DNA of 64,000 nucleotides, taken from Branchiostoma floridae (lineage: Eukaryota > Chordata > Leptocardii > Amphioxiformes > Branchiostomatidae). A model generated the notes under the pieces. It was not told the DNA's origin. It did not search any database and was given only the letters and a program-made list of their open reading frames with translations. The stretch covers positions 22,717,552-22,781,551 of the forward strand of contig NC_049983.1 in NCBI RefSeq assembly GCF_000003815.2. The letters are read 5' to 3'. The translations under genes were made by a program, and so were the position numbers. This document shows, one piece after another, positions 47,801 to 59,891 of the stretch. Position 1 is the first letter of the stretch, and each line of letters begins with the position of its first letter.

Positions 47801-49518
47801 TCATTTAACGGGGCTGGTGTAATGGCCGAGTGGGCAGAGTGTTTGCATTGTATTTGGTAGGTCATGAGTTCAACCCCTGGCCTGACTCTGTAACCAAAAT
47901 GCAAACTTTTTTCTGTGCTTTTGAGTCTATTCAGAGCATGCTTCAAATTGTAGTAGACCATTGTCTTACAACCATTACTCTGACTATCCCTCCATGTTTC
48001 TTGGCTAAATGATCTACAATTCTCTTACAAAATGCATGCTTTTTCCTATGCACTTTTTTAATCCCCCCTCCCCAGGTAGAAGACGTATCCTGCGCTGCCT
48101 TCTCCACATCCACAGCCTGCTGTCTGCAGACGACAATAAGTACCTCCTGAACGACCTGTATATCACAGACTACTGTGTGTGGGTGCAGACTGCTGGGGAC
48201 AAGGTCTTCTGCTCCATGGCTCTGGCACTGACAGAGGTATTTACTTTTGCAAAAATTAATGATACACAATTAAAGTATGCTTAGTGGTGCAAATGGCATG
48301 GCCACAAGATTTTCTTCTCCATTTATCAGGCTTTGGCTAATGTAAGTTTCTTAAGGATTGCTCATGAATACAGTAGGATTAGGGTATAACCCTGCTGTAT
48401 GTGATTGTTTGTCTTCTGTAGGAAATATTAACTTTAAAAAGTGTTCTTGGTCATGTTACAGGCAAGTCATCTTTATTTTTTTATTGATCTTCTCCCTGAC
48501 ACCTAATGCAGTGAACAATGCCAATTTGGTGCCAAATGGCTACCTTAGCAGGCTGAAGATAAAAACTACTCTAGTTAAGAAACTTGTTGCTGTTCTGAAG
48601 CATGATTTACAAGCTAATGTTTATGGAAAATGCCATAGCCATAGCAATTAATTGTTGATTAAGCATTTAACCTCTTGATTGCAGATCCACTTGTCTAAAT
48701 CAGAGATGAACCTTGACCTGGAGGAGCTGGAGCATGCAGCCAGACTGGTACAGGAGGAGGAGGTCGTTGACCCCATGGCAACCCTCAGTCTGCAGGAGGC
48801 TGGAGCACAGGACAGGTGTGGTACAACAACAGGTGTGCTGGAACCACCTGTGGCTGAGATGGGGAAACTGTCTCTGTCTGGCAAGGTGGAGAACAGTGCA
48901 GAGAAACTTGGACAGGAAAACCTTTTGTCTGACTCTGATGACAGTGACGCTACCAGTAGTACAGAAACTGATTCCTCTTCAGAGAGTGAAAGTGATGCTG
49001 AAGAAGAAGAAACAAAAGGAGGTGACAATCTTAAGGCCATCACCCAGAAACCTGACCAAACAACATCTGATCATGAAACCATTATTGACAATGAGAGTGG
49101 AAGTAATGCTGGTGAAGAGGAAAGAAATGCAGATGACAGGACCATCACCCAGAAACCTACACCCCAAACAACATCAGAAACAATTATTGACAATGAGAGT
49201 ATAAGTAATGCTGATAAAGAGTTAACAAAAGTAGGTGACAAGGCTGACACCCGGAAACCTGATGTGCAAGCAATATCTGTGACCGTTGTTGACAATGGCC
49301 TACAAACTAATCATCCTTGTGGGACTGTGGGTGATCAGAAAGAAGAGAAAGATCTAGAACGTACGTGGTTGGAAGTCCCAGATGTGAATGACAGGTACAG
49401 GATAGTGGAGGAGGGAAGATGCTGTGATACAACAGATGGGTGTCTTACTTTCAGTCAGAACTCGTCAAGTAAAAAGCAGCTTATAACAGAACTGGAGAAA
49501 CATAGTGAGTTGAACTAG
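44856..49518 (+). CDS. SHQ1: SHQ1 homologue, H/ACA ribonucleoprotein assembly factor (682 aa, 7 exons)
   Basis: Exons 44856-45174, 45716-45870, 46247-46359, 46750-47092, 47581-47704, 48076-48236 and 48685-49518 join with matching phases. The N-terminus [20 protein letters not shown] is the CS-like (Hsp20/p23) domain that chaperones dyskerin/NAP57 before H/ACA snoRNP assembly. [19 protein letters not shown] closes it. Exons 4-6 form the helical SHQ1 domain: [54 protein letters not shown]. The last exon starts [20 protein letters not shown] as in human SHQ1. It then runs into a long acidic Ser-rich tail with three ~35-residue repeats around TIIDNES and TQKP. Human SHQ1 has 577 residues, so the tail is expanded here. 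The chosen ATG matches the human N-terminus; the longer upstream frame lacks homology. Confidence 0.95.
45345..45600. repeat. Degenerate short tandem repeat in SHQ1 intron 1
   Basis: Several imperfect repeats of CAGTTCACAAGTATGTGTAA and GAATCCTACCAA-type words occur between 45350 and 45600. They lie inside SHQ1 intron 1 and have no coding potential. Confidence 0.4.
46479..46655. mobile_element. 177-bp MITE of the CTGTAAAT family in SHQ1 intron 3
   Basis: Left end CTGTAAATCTTTAAATTTC and right end GATGAGTTTACAG are inverted, flanked by TA. The interior shows the family's TTTCTGCGGCAG-like words. Diverged, non-coding. Confidence 0.5.
47808..47900 (+). repeat. tRNA-derived SINE head in SHQ1 intron 5
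   Basis: GGGGCTGGTGTAATGGCCGA begins a tRNA-like head with A box (TGGCCGAGTGG) and B-box-like GGTCATGAGTTCAACCC. The remainder lacks a foldable tRNA, so this is a SINE piece. Confidence 0.6.
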
Positions 49519-51492
49519 AAGCATAAACATTGCTAACTACATGTATGTTAATGTTTATTTGTTCAGCTTAGCCTTGTTAGTTTACGGAGGCTCCCATACT
49601 CATCCCTTGGTGAGGGTATGGGAGCCCCGGTAAACTAACAAGGCTGATACTCGGGCTAGAGAATATGTGGGATATTCTCAAAGACCAAGTATCTATTGTA
49701 TCATATTCCTTGCCCATTACCAGTTGCTGAAAATTGGTACTTGTTTAAAGACTATGACACTTTTCAATAAAAGCTGACAGTTTTCAAATGTTCCTGTGTG
49801 AGTTTGCAGACATAAACCCTCAAATTACACTAGCCACACCTGAACTACTTGACAAGTACATGAAACACAAAACAGTGCTTGGGACAAATCAAACTTTATT
49901 CCACATTACAACCTTAAAAGTGTGAAGCAAGAAAGTTTCACAAAGATAATACACAAGTGTTCTTAGTACTGGTAATAAACTGCTGCATCTTTAATTCATA
50001 ATTAACTGTACCTCAAGCAGACATACAATGTATTCAGCAACGATTCTACTGTGATTGTAGAAAGGTCAGGGATAAAGTTCAGTTTGAACACTTCAAAGCT
50101 TATACGATACAATGTGCCTAGTCCTTTGACATCCAGGTCGTTGGGAGACAAAGTAGAAATGAAGATGGGGAGCTGTATTCAGGTTCACTTCGAAGACAAA
50201 CAAATTTATACAATTCAATTGACAGAAGAGCCAAAACCTCTTCACTCTCAAGTAAGCAGACAGAAATACTGTATGTTTTAAATTCGTAATGTTTGACATA
50301 CCACCAGCATTGCAATAAAATTTTATATACACCTTGCAGCACAATACTATTTTCATAATACATATGATACAATAAATATTCGGTGATTTCAATTTCCATG
50401 AATTAATGTCATACCACAGCTGTAGTTAACATAGTCAAGTTCAAGTACAAGCAACTTTGGAACGGAAACTACAATGACCAATTACTCTTAGCCTTTTTCA
50501 AGGACACAAAGACATTAATACTTAAAAAGTACTTTAGACTATACCTTCACCTCTTTTATAACATTCTTACACTGGAAGAACATTATGAAATATCACATTG
50601 CACAAAGTTTCTTATTACCATACTTAAACCATTTGGATTCTGCAGTTTAATATCATTTTGAATCTTTGATAAAGGCAAAATATTCTTAGCCCAGCAGCGT
50701 TTCACACTGTACATAATTGGAAAGTGTGGGCAACTTACAACTGTGCTGAGCAACACACAAAACGTACAATTCAAAGGCTGTTTAATACATTACTACATGG
50801 CTTTACGTCAGAACTAGAATCAGGTCATTTTGGGGACATGTCTTAGTTTTGAGGTTAAAAATTGTAATCTTAAAACTTGGGGATGCAAAGTGACAAGGAT
50901 TTGCGAGCATGGCAACAAAAAGAATCAGAATTGAATGTTGAAAACTGTTGCCAATCTCAGTTGTTCTTCAAAATAAGCAGATCATCCGATATGAGATTGT
51001 CATTTAAATCTTACATGTCTCCATTTCCCCTTCACATTTCTATGTGTTACTGTTAGTGGGATGTAGTATCAGTCTTTTTCCCAACTTTGTTTCATAAGGA
51101 TCACCCCAATGCAATAAGGGCTTTTCCAGATCCACCTTCTCATGTACAGGTCAAGGGTTAAGTCTACATTCAACACAAGCAGATTGCTCCCCCTCGAATT
51201 TTCAGTCGCACACCCGTCAACATTTTTCAAGAGTAGTGATTCAATTACTCTGAGCACATGACTTGACACGAGCAATCTGCTTGTGTTAAACAAATTCCAA
51301 AATGAATCACACGAACATTTTATGCTAATGTATATAGCATGGTCAAGACAAAACTTGTTCAGAAGTCAGGGGCCTTCACCTTCGACTTGTGCATGTGCAG
51401 TTGAATCTGTGAAAGTGCCTATACTTGAAAGCAAAGCTAACATATTGATGCTGTCATGCTCCACACGTTTTTCCAATCCTCCAAGACGTCCC
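49519..51492. other. Convergent 3' UTRs of SHQ1 and TMBIM4, with hairpin
   Basis: SHQ1's 3' UTR has a large hairpin at 49570-49645 and a plus-strand AATAAA near 49765. A minus-strand AATAAAG near 49890 is a likely poly(A) site for TMBIM4, implying a ~1.6 kb TMBIM4 3' UTR (49885-51492). The two ends face each other with ~100 bases between. No further gene is seen. Confidence 0.5.
49570..49645. repeat. Long hairpin in SHQ1 3' UTR
   Basis: The left arm AGCCTTGTTAGTTTAC ... GGCTCCCATAC and the right arm GTATGGGAGCC ... GTAAACTAACAAGGCT pair over ~29 bases, with a 3-base internal mismatch and an ~18-base loop. It is probably a small MITE or RNA structural element. Confidence 0.7.
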
Positions 51493-54400
51493 CTACTTCT
51501 TGTTGGCCTCGCTGAGGATCCTGAGGATGTGCAGGAAGAGGTTGATCATGTCCAGGTACAGGTTGATGGAGGCCAGGATGTACTCCTCGGGGGACAGCTT
51601 GTGCATCAGCATGGACGTGTCAAACACGATGAACAGGCAGAACAGGATGGCCCCTCCCACCGCCAGACCCATCTCCATGATGTCATTACGGGGGAAGAAC
51701 AGCTGTGAAAAATATAACATGAGCTTTACTGCTGTCCTAAACTGAAGTGGTATCATTAGTGATGAACAGGCAGAACAGGATGGCCCCTCCCACCGCCAGA
51801 CCCATCTCCATTAGGTCTTTATGGGGGAAAAACAGCTGTGAAGATATAACAGCACCAGAGTTTCACACTGTGTCATTACTGTAATACACAAACCCATCTC
51901 CATTAGGTCGTCAGGGGGAAGAACAGCTGTGAAAAATACAACATGAGCTTTACTGCTGTCCTAAACTGAAGTGGTATCATTAGTGATGAACAGACAGAAC
52001 AGGATGGCCCCTCCCACTGCTAGGCCCATCTCCATGATGTCATTACGGGGGAAGAACATCTGTGAAGAACAACATAAGCTTGTTATACTCTGGTACTTTG
52101 TAGGATAGACCTACAGGCAGAACAGGATGGCCCCTCCCACCGCCAGACCCATCTCCATTATGTCATTACGTGGGAAGAACAGCTGTGAAGAACAACATGA
52201 CCTTGTTATACTCAGGTACTTTGTAGGATAGACCTACAGACAGAACAGGATGGCCCCTCCCACCGCCAGTCCCATCTCCATTATGTCATTACGGGGGAAG
52301 AACAGCTGTGAAATATACAACACGAGCTTTACTGCTGTCCTAAACTGAAGTGGTATCATTAGTGATGAACAGGCAGAACAGGATGGCCCCTCCCACCGCC
52401 AGACCCATCTCATTATGTCATTACGGGGGAAAAACAGCTGTGAAGATCAACATGAGCTTGTTATACTCAGGTACTTTGTAGGATAGACCTACAGACAGAA
52501 CAGGATGGCCCCTCCCACCGCCAGGCCCATCTCCATTAGGTCATTACGGGGGAAGAACATCTGTGACGAACAATATCAGGCTTGTTATACTCTGGTACTT
52601 TGTGGAATAGACCTACAGGCAGAACAGGATGGCCCCTCCCACCGCCAGACCCATCTCCATGATGTCATTACGTGGGAAGAACAGCTGCGAAGAGAACAAT
52701 ATGAGCTTGTTATACTCTGGTACTTTGTAGGATAGACCTACAGGCAGAACAGGATGGCCCCTCCCACTGCTAGGCCCATCTCCATTAGGTCATTACGGGG
52801 GAAGAACAACTGTGGAGAGAACATGAGCTTGTTATACTCAGGTACTTTGTAGGATAGACCTACAGACAGAACAGGATGGCCCCTCCCACCGCCAGAGCCA
52901 TCTCCATTATGTCATTACGTGGGAAGAACAGCTGTGAAAAATATAACATGAGCTTTACTGCTGTCCTAAACTGAAGTGGTATCATTAGTGATGAACAGGC
53001 AGAACGGGATGGCCCCTCCCACCGCCAGACCCATCTCCATTAGGTCATTACGGGGGAAGAACAGCTGTGAAAAACAGAACACAAGCTTTACTGCTGTCCT
53101 AAACTGAAGTGGTATCATTAGTGATGAACAGGCAGAACGGGATGGCCCCTCCCACCGCCAGACCCATCTCCATTATGTCATTACGGGGGAAGAACAGCTG
53201 TGAAAAATATAACACAAGCTTTACTGCTGTCCTAAACTGAAGTGGTATCAGTAGTGATGAACAGACAGAACAGGATGGCCCCTCCCACCGCCAGACCCAT
53301 CTCCATTATGTCATTACGGGGGAAGAACAGCTGTGAAAAATACAACATGAGCTTTACTGCTGTCCTAAACTGAAGTGGTATCATTAGTGATGAACAGGCA
53401 GAACAGGATGGCCACTCCCACGGCCAGGCCCATCTCCATTAGGTCATTACGGGGGAAGAACAGCTGTGAAAAACAGAACACAAGCTTTACTGCTGTCCTA
53501 AACTGAAGTGGTATCATTAGTGATGAACAGGCAGAACAGGATGGCCACTCCAACTGCCAGGCCCATCTCCATTATGTCATTACGGGGGAAGAAAAGCTGT
53601 GAAAAATAAAACATGAGCTTTACTGCTGTCTTAAACTGAAGTGGTATCATTAGTGATGAACAGGCAGAACAGGATGGCCCCTCCCACTGCCAGACCCATC
53701 TCCATTAGGTCATTACGGGGGAAGAAAAGCTGTGAAAAATATAACATGAGCTTTACTGCTGTCTTAAACTGAAGTGGTATCATTAGTGATGAACAGGCAG
53801 AACAGGATGGCCCCTCCCACTGCCAGACCCATCTCCATTAGGTCATTACGGGGGAAGAACAGCTGTGAAAAATAAAACATGAGCTTTACTGCTGTCTTAA
53901 ACTGAAGTGGTATCATTAGTGATGAACAGGCAGAACAGGATGGCCCCTCCCACTGCCAGACCCATCTCCATTAGGTCATTACGCGGGAAGAACAGCTGTG
54001 AAAAATATAACATGAGCTTGTTATACTCTGGTACTTTGTAGGATAGACCTACAGACAGAACAGGATGGCCCCTCCCACTGCCAGACCCATCTCCATTAGG
54101 TCATTACGCGGGAAGAACAGCTGTGAAAAATATAACATGAGCTTGTTATACTCTGGTACTTTGTAGGATAGACCTACAGGCAGAACAGGATGGCCCCTCC
54201 CACCGCCAGGCCCATCTCCATAATGTCATTACGGGGGAAGAAAAGCTGTGAAAAAAAAACCATAAGCTTTACTGCTGTCCTAAAGTGAAGTGGTATCATT
54301 AGTGATGAACAGGCAGAACAGGATGGCCCCCAGCTGTGAAGAGAACAAGATGAGCTTGTTATACTCGGGCACTTTATAGATTAATAAAACATTAACGTTA

Positions 54401-57160
54401 CTGTTTTAGTGTTGTCATTATGACATTTCATAGCATCCTTTTAGCTTGTGTTCAAATCATCAAATAACAAACAGCCATACTTACATGTAGGAAACCTGCA
54501 ATGACGAGGATCCAGAGAGCAGAGAACAATCTGGAAAAAAAATTAAGTTGCTTATTGACAGGACATAAAGAGACTCAAGTATGCCCATAATTAATGATCA
54601 CATCAATGATGTTAGTGATTTTATGCCATGGGCATCTTTTCTAAGTTATCTAACATAGACTCATCTAACTGTTGTTTGTTTCGGTCTTCATCGTGCACTT
54701 GTAAGTAAATAAACTTCAAATAAATATCTAGTGTACTTCAGAAGGTAGGAGAGCTGAAAAACTTACTGCACAAAAAGCATGCACATGTGTATTGCTATGG
54801 CTGGCCTAAACCTCTGTCACATCTATGGTTGATAACCAAAATGTGTAGACTCCTTACCCTGCCCCCCATGAGCTGTAGTCCTTCTTGCTCTGCAGGGTGT
54901 AGAGTGTCAGACCCACACACACCGACAGGGTCAGGGCAAACGCCTGAAGCACGATCGCTTGGTCATAGAACGTCACTGAGGAAGAGCAGATAGAAGATAG
55001 AGAACTTGTAATCAATTCAAGCACATTTGGGACTTTTCTGTGAAGGTTGGTAAGAGTACAAGACTACAATTGGCACAGTCAGAGGTTCAGCTCAAGAAAA
55101 AATGAAATCTTACAATCTTTTTTTTTATGGATAGCAAAGGCCAGGAGGACCACAGGAAGAATAGCTATATGTAATAGAAATGTCAATGTCAAAGTCTTGC
55201 AAAGAAGACAACACACAAACATCATAATAATCATAACTCACCTACAGTCCCAATAGAGTATGCTTCCACAAATGTCTGTGAGAATGAGACAAACCAACAT
55301 GATATGTTAAAGTGGACAAAACAAACATTTTTCAAGCATAGGTTATGTTTGTAAACAATCTAATGATAGACATGTTGTCCTCTTGACATGTGCCTATGGG
55401 GACTGAAAATTTTTGGGCAGACTGGAAGTGGTCGTCTTGAGACCAAGTTTGACTGGAACTTTGGTAGAAATTACATGTATAAACTCTACACTACTTCACT
55501 CTTGCAGCAACAGTATTTTCATGAGGATTGCCTACAGATGTAAGAAGTAACTTACAAAAGCTGCCAGTAGGTACATGTTGGTGGGGTACTCTGTACGCTT
55601 GATGTGTAGAGCCACCAGGATACCCAGGGAAAGGAACAGGGCAAGCATCAACAGGTTGGGACTGAAACAACAGAGTTTGGACATGTGTCAAACAGTACAA
55701 TATATTTCTTTATAACTGCTAACACCAGCAGGCACATGCTGACCTAATACAGCAATAGTGCCTCTAAAGATTACATTCAACTTCCAGTGTCCGAAGTGAT
55801 CACATCACTAGAAAAAGTTTGATGATGCTTATAGACTGTCAGAGAGGTGTGCCAAAGCACTACTGTGACAGAATGTAATGTAATGTAATCAGGAATGTAA
55901 TGGTTTATTCAGTAAGGAACTCGAAGGCGACAAAAGTACACTCTAGTTTCGTTCTTATTACAAGGCTTGACATACAAATAACCACATGATTACTTTTTAC
56001 GCCATGCTTGTAGACAGAGAGAAACTGAGGACCAGCAAATCATTTGTAGCTTTGACACTATGGGTACTGTGAACAGACTTGTACATACTACATAGTAAAC
56101 AAAGGTACTGGGGATAGTTAGGATGTAGTATTTACCTTCCTTGTACAAAAGTCTTGATAGCCGGTGTGTAGATGAAGAGCGCCCCCATGATGGTGGTGAG
56201 GGCCAGCTGCATGGACAGGATGCCATACACCTTCCTCAGGAAGGCTGCAGGGCAAGGAAAGATGTCAATATGTGTATCTACATCAGATCAAATCATTGTG
56301 TGAGTCTAAACTGTTACATGGTATATTATAAAACTAGCAATCAGGTAGCAATCTAGGTATCTAGCAGTATTGTAGCTCTTCAAATACGTATTTGTAGAGA
56401 GGACAAAAACCAAGGCAGTTCTTTCCCAACGTCATCTAACTTCTAACCAATCCAAGGCCGGCAGCATGATCTGCGTTGTCTGCCAAACAGATTCTCAGCC
56501 CAGCCTGGCTATAGTGGTTCACTTGGTATCTTGTTTAGGAAATTCATAATGAAAGGCCTACAGTATTTTTTCATTGATATGCAAAACAATGTATCATATA
56601 CTTTTATGAGAAGATTATTTGCAATGATATTTGAATCTTTCAGAATTTCTCCTTGTACTTTTGGACATACGTTTTGCGTTATAACCCCTGAATTATGATG
56701 TCAATCTCATAAATCAGGAAAAGAGGATGTGAAACCAAACTACCCACAAACATGAAAGGGGGAGGGGGGCATGAAACTACATGATTTTCCCACCTGCACT
56801 TGACAGTTAAGGCTGCATAAAACTCGGATGAAAGGAATATCAACGTTACGTCTGAAACAGATTTTTTAGGCCCTGTGGTAACTGTAAACACCTGAGCTGA
56901 AGAAGTTTCATAAATGTGTCGTATAATCATTTTTCCCAAGAACTCTACTCTACTCTGTGGCCCAGACAACTTAGGTGTTAAATCCAAACATATGCAGCCC
57001 TTGCATCCAATACCTGATTATAAAACTTACCCATTCTGATGTAGACATGTGAGGAGGCCACGTTGGTACCGTACATGAAATCGTCCATGATGGAACTCTG
57101 TCCCTTTCCGCTCGGCTCGGGGTTCGCTACAAACGTGGGCAGTGGCACTGAGGTCGCCAT
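51493..57160 (-). CDS. TMBIM4: Transmembrane BAX inhibitor motif protein 4 / lifeguard 4 (250 aa, 7 exons)
   Basis: Exons on minus: 57160-57031, 56244-56136, 55661-55556, 55275-55242 (a 34-nt micro-exon), 54975-54858, 54530-54485 and 51702-51493; all phases join. The protein matches the human Golgi anti-apoptotic protein: [20 protein letters not shown] at the start, [51 protein letters not shown], then the diagnostic [19 protein letters not shown] and an [12 protein letters not shown]-type end. It is a seven-helix protein; the family acts at Golgi/ER membranes in calcium release and apoptosis control. Human length is 238. The first part of the last exon and its acceptor are amplified ~20-fold in the last intron, so mutually exclusive or decoy terminal exons are possible. 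Confidence 0.96.
51750..54345 (-). repeat. TMBIM4: Tandem array of TMBIM4 last-exon 5' parts (about 20 copies)
   Basis: Anchor GGATGGCCCCTCCCA occurs near 51779, 52001, 52125, 52249, 52380, 52503, 52628, 52750, 52876, 53009, 53142, 53275, 53408, 53541, 53676, 53809, 53941, 54064, 54187 and 54323, with a partial copy near 51900. Two unit types alternate in blocks: ~133 bp (with CTGAAGTGGTATCATTAGTG) and ~123 bp (with TTTGTAGGATAGACCTACAG). On minus each copy has the acceptor (TTCACAG|CTG) and the coding start [20 protein letters not shown]. In the long type [12 protein letters not shown] and a stop follow; in the short type FCL and a stop. The array lies wholly in the last intron. Confidence 0.92.
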
Positions 57161-58202
57161 CTTTTCTTCGTCTCAGATCTGAAGTGTGAAACTATCGAGA
57201 ATATTCTGGTCCCTTTCCTTCTCTAAAAACCTCGGATATCACTTCTGAACACTTGAACAACGACTTGAATATTTGGTGAACCCTACAAAATGTTCACTGG
57301 AGGTAAGTGTTCGGAAATAAGGATTACAAACGCTCCCAAAACACTGCCCAACACTTGGAACACGTCGTCTTTCCCGATCACAACAGTTTGACGTCAGGCG
57401 TCCAATCACACAACGAGATCCTTCCGCCGCAGAAAATAAATCGTACAATAAAGCGTAAATTTCTTAAACCCTTGGTGGAATGCGGAAAGGTATACTAATT
57501 ATTATTCCGTACCATTGAATCTGCTAAGTAGATACTCCAGCTGTTTGTTTTATCAATAAACTATTCTTTTTATTATGGGCGAGTAGCATACTACTGAAGT
57601 GAAAGATATCCTTCCGCTAATACATTACGTAATGGAAATGGGCGGACCCACTTTCGGCAGCGCCTTCAGTCTGGCGAGCAATTAAGATACTGCAAAATCA
57701 CATTAATCCTGAAATTCTTGTAATTTGCATCATATTCCACTCGACGTGTTATGTGCAAGATCTAAATGTAGCATGTATGATATGATGTCATGAAATTTAA
57801 AAAAAAAGACCCACAACAAGTGAAACAGAAATAATTTTATTGCATGATTGATGCATGGAACTGTATCATTTAATGGACTATTCTTTTGTAAGATATTCAC
57901 TAATAGGGCCGAGAAGTTGAAAAACAATGCATGGAAGAAGCGGATTGTAGAAAATACAAAAAGCACAACAATTATGCCAAATAATAGCAACAATTTGCTT
58001 CAAATAATAGCAACTGTAGCCTGATTTAATATCGCTTATAGCAGCCCGCCCAGCCTCCTCTGTGGGGAGGGCCAGTTATTGCCATGGAGAGCGGAGTTTG
58101 TGCTACACAGACTTAAGCAACTGGATATGATTTTGGAAACGACTAGACATTTTAGACAGCATCCACTGTCTCTTCACTGTCAAAAACTGTTTAGAACGTC
58201 TG
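57161..58202. other. TMBIM4 upstream region
   Basis: This is the promoter side of TMBIM4. There is no clear TATA; GC-richer sequence with TTTCGGCAGCG lies near 57653. No gene is supported in 57161-58200. Confidence 0.35.
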
Positions 58203-58210
58203 ACCGTTTC

Positions 58211-58783
58211 GGGTTGGGGTTTTGTGCGCGTTAAAATTTGCGCGTTAAAACTTGCGCTTTAAAAACCTGCGCGTTAAAATATGCAAATTAGCTGATTCCC
58301 TGGGGATTTGAAAACTTTTTTGCAGTTTTAAACTTAAAAGCTTGAAGAAGATAAGACAAAATGAAATTAAGTATCATATTGTTGCATTCTAGAGGACAAA
58401 TATCCCTTTCCAGGAGTTTTAAAGTGGTTTTTAAACATTAAGTTTTAACGCGCACCAAAGGTTGATATTTGCATGTGAAACAATCTGCTTGAGAAAAGAT
58501 GAAATGAAGCTTGTAGAATGGAAAAAAGCCTCAAGCAGTTATATCTTATGATATAAAGCCTCACACTAGTAATTTTTCCATGTATTTGTGTCTAATTCAA
58601 GTGATTTTGAAATCTTCTGGATATGCAAATTAGCCTATTCCCAAGGGACCTCAAAATTAGGGGCTTTTCAAACCAAAAATTCAGGTAACAGATGTAAAAT
58701 CACATTTTTCTGCCTAAGAATTTCTCAATGCACAACTTAATTTTTTAACGCGCAGATTTTTAACGCACAGAAAACCCGTTCCC
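58211..58783. mobile_element. 573-bp hAT-like MITE with 8-bp target-site duplication
   Basis: The 8-mer ACCGTTTC flanks it on both sides (58203-58210 and 58784-58791). Its ends GGGTTGGGGTTTTGTGCGCG and the inverse of CGCACAGAAAACCCGTTCCC form imperfect TIRs, continuing into repeated GCGCGTTAAAA on the left and TTTTAACGCGC on the right. Internally TATGCAAATTAGC occurs twice. There is no transposase. The 8-bp TSD fits hAT-type transposition. Confidence 0.8.
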
Positions 58784-58791
58784 ACCGTTTC

Positions 58792-59891
58792 TAAAATAAT
58801 ATACAGTTGCTTGAGTAACTTATTTGGCGTACCTTATTACCTGCATGTCTAACTTTCATCAAAGCTCAAAAGTTTATCCGATTTTTGGTAATTTACTAAA
58901 CTACCACAGCCAGCACCTTGAGTTCCAGTGATACACGACCACTTTAATGTGCTACAGAAAATCAAGTAAGATCACATGTCTATAACTCTCGTGAGTTTAC
59001 GTTCTGAAGTGGTTGGTCATCAGTATTGATCCTGAAGAAGGCGACTGTGGTCATTGAAAATTTGATCCATGTATACTTTTGTCTTGAAAGAAAGTTTAGC
59101 ATTGAACATGTACTATGATAACTACCAACACAGATAATTGCAGAATATATTCTTTCCTAATCATATTAACAGGTTACATTTGTAAAAAAAAAAAAAAGAT
59201 TTAGCTTCACATGGCAACTGTAGATCAAGGCATGCCACGCTTCAATTTAGAAAGTAAATATCACATCTAGTTCCCCTGGGAAGTTCATAGCTGGTGCTGA
59301 ATGTAATTGCAGAACCCACAAATTCTAGAAAATGTGGGGCTTTTCGTCTCCCTCTGCTTCCAAAAAAGAAGTCAAACCCAACCTGTTTAGAAATAGCCAA
59401 CACTAGTATTAGAGTAGAAAATTGTTCATGACTGTCCATTGACACTATGTTTATACCATGTAACGTTACTTGCAATTAGCCCTTGGGCATGAACTTGCAA
59501 ATAAACTTTATTATTAATGATGACAGACACATAGTAAAACCTGTCCAATGTGACATGTCAAGGGACTTCAGTAAAGTGTTCACACAAGCAAATGGACCAC
59601 CAATACAATAGCCAGCAGGCCCTTATGCAGAGAATGTCACTATTAAAGACCATTTCATAGCAGTGTGTAATGTTTTATAACATAACATAGAAGAATGTGT
59701 CACAACGTGTAGATAAAAATGAGCCATGTGTCTCATAAAATAGCGACTGAATCTTTCTTCAGTCTTTTCCAAATGTCACACCAAGGAGCTCACAGATGTT
59801 CAATGCTCCATCATTTGTGTGTTTCAGTTGCTGTTGTCACTGGTGCAGGCTCAGCTCCTTCGATAAAGAGTCTCAAGTCTTGAAAAAAATT
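58792..59891. other. Region between MITE and MANBAL
   Basis: Unremarkable AT-rich sequence. A minus-strand AATAAAG near 59505 may be the MANBAL poly(A) signal. Bases 59537-59560 (AAACCTGTCCAATGTGACAT) recall the ends of the CAGTCAAACCTG element family. No gene is seen. Confidence 0.35.

Noticed and set aside
47808-47900. A functional tRNA gene
   Set aside because: A and B boxes are present but the acceptor stem and anticodon arm do not pair; better explained as a SINE head.
51750-54345. Regular repeat array resembling a CRISPR
   Set aside because: The unit is 123-133 bp, eukaryotic, and derived from the adjacent TMBIM4 exon; there are no short palindromic repeats with unique spacers.
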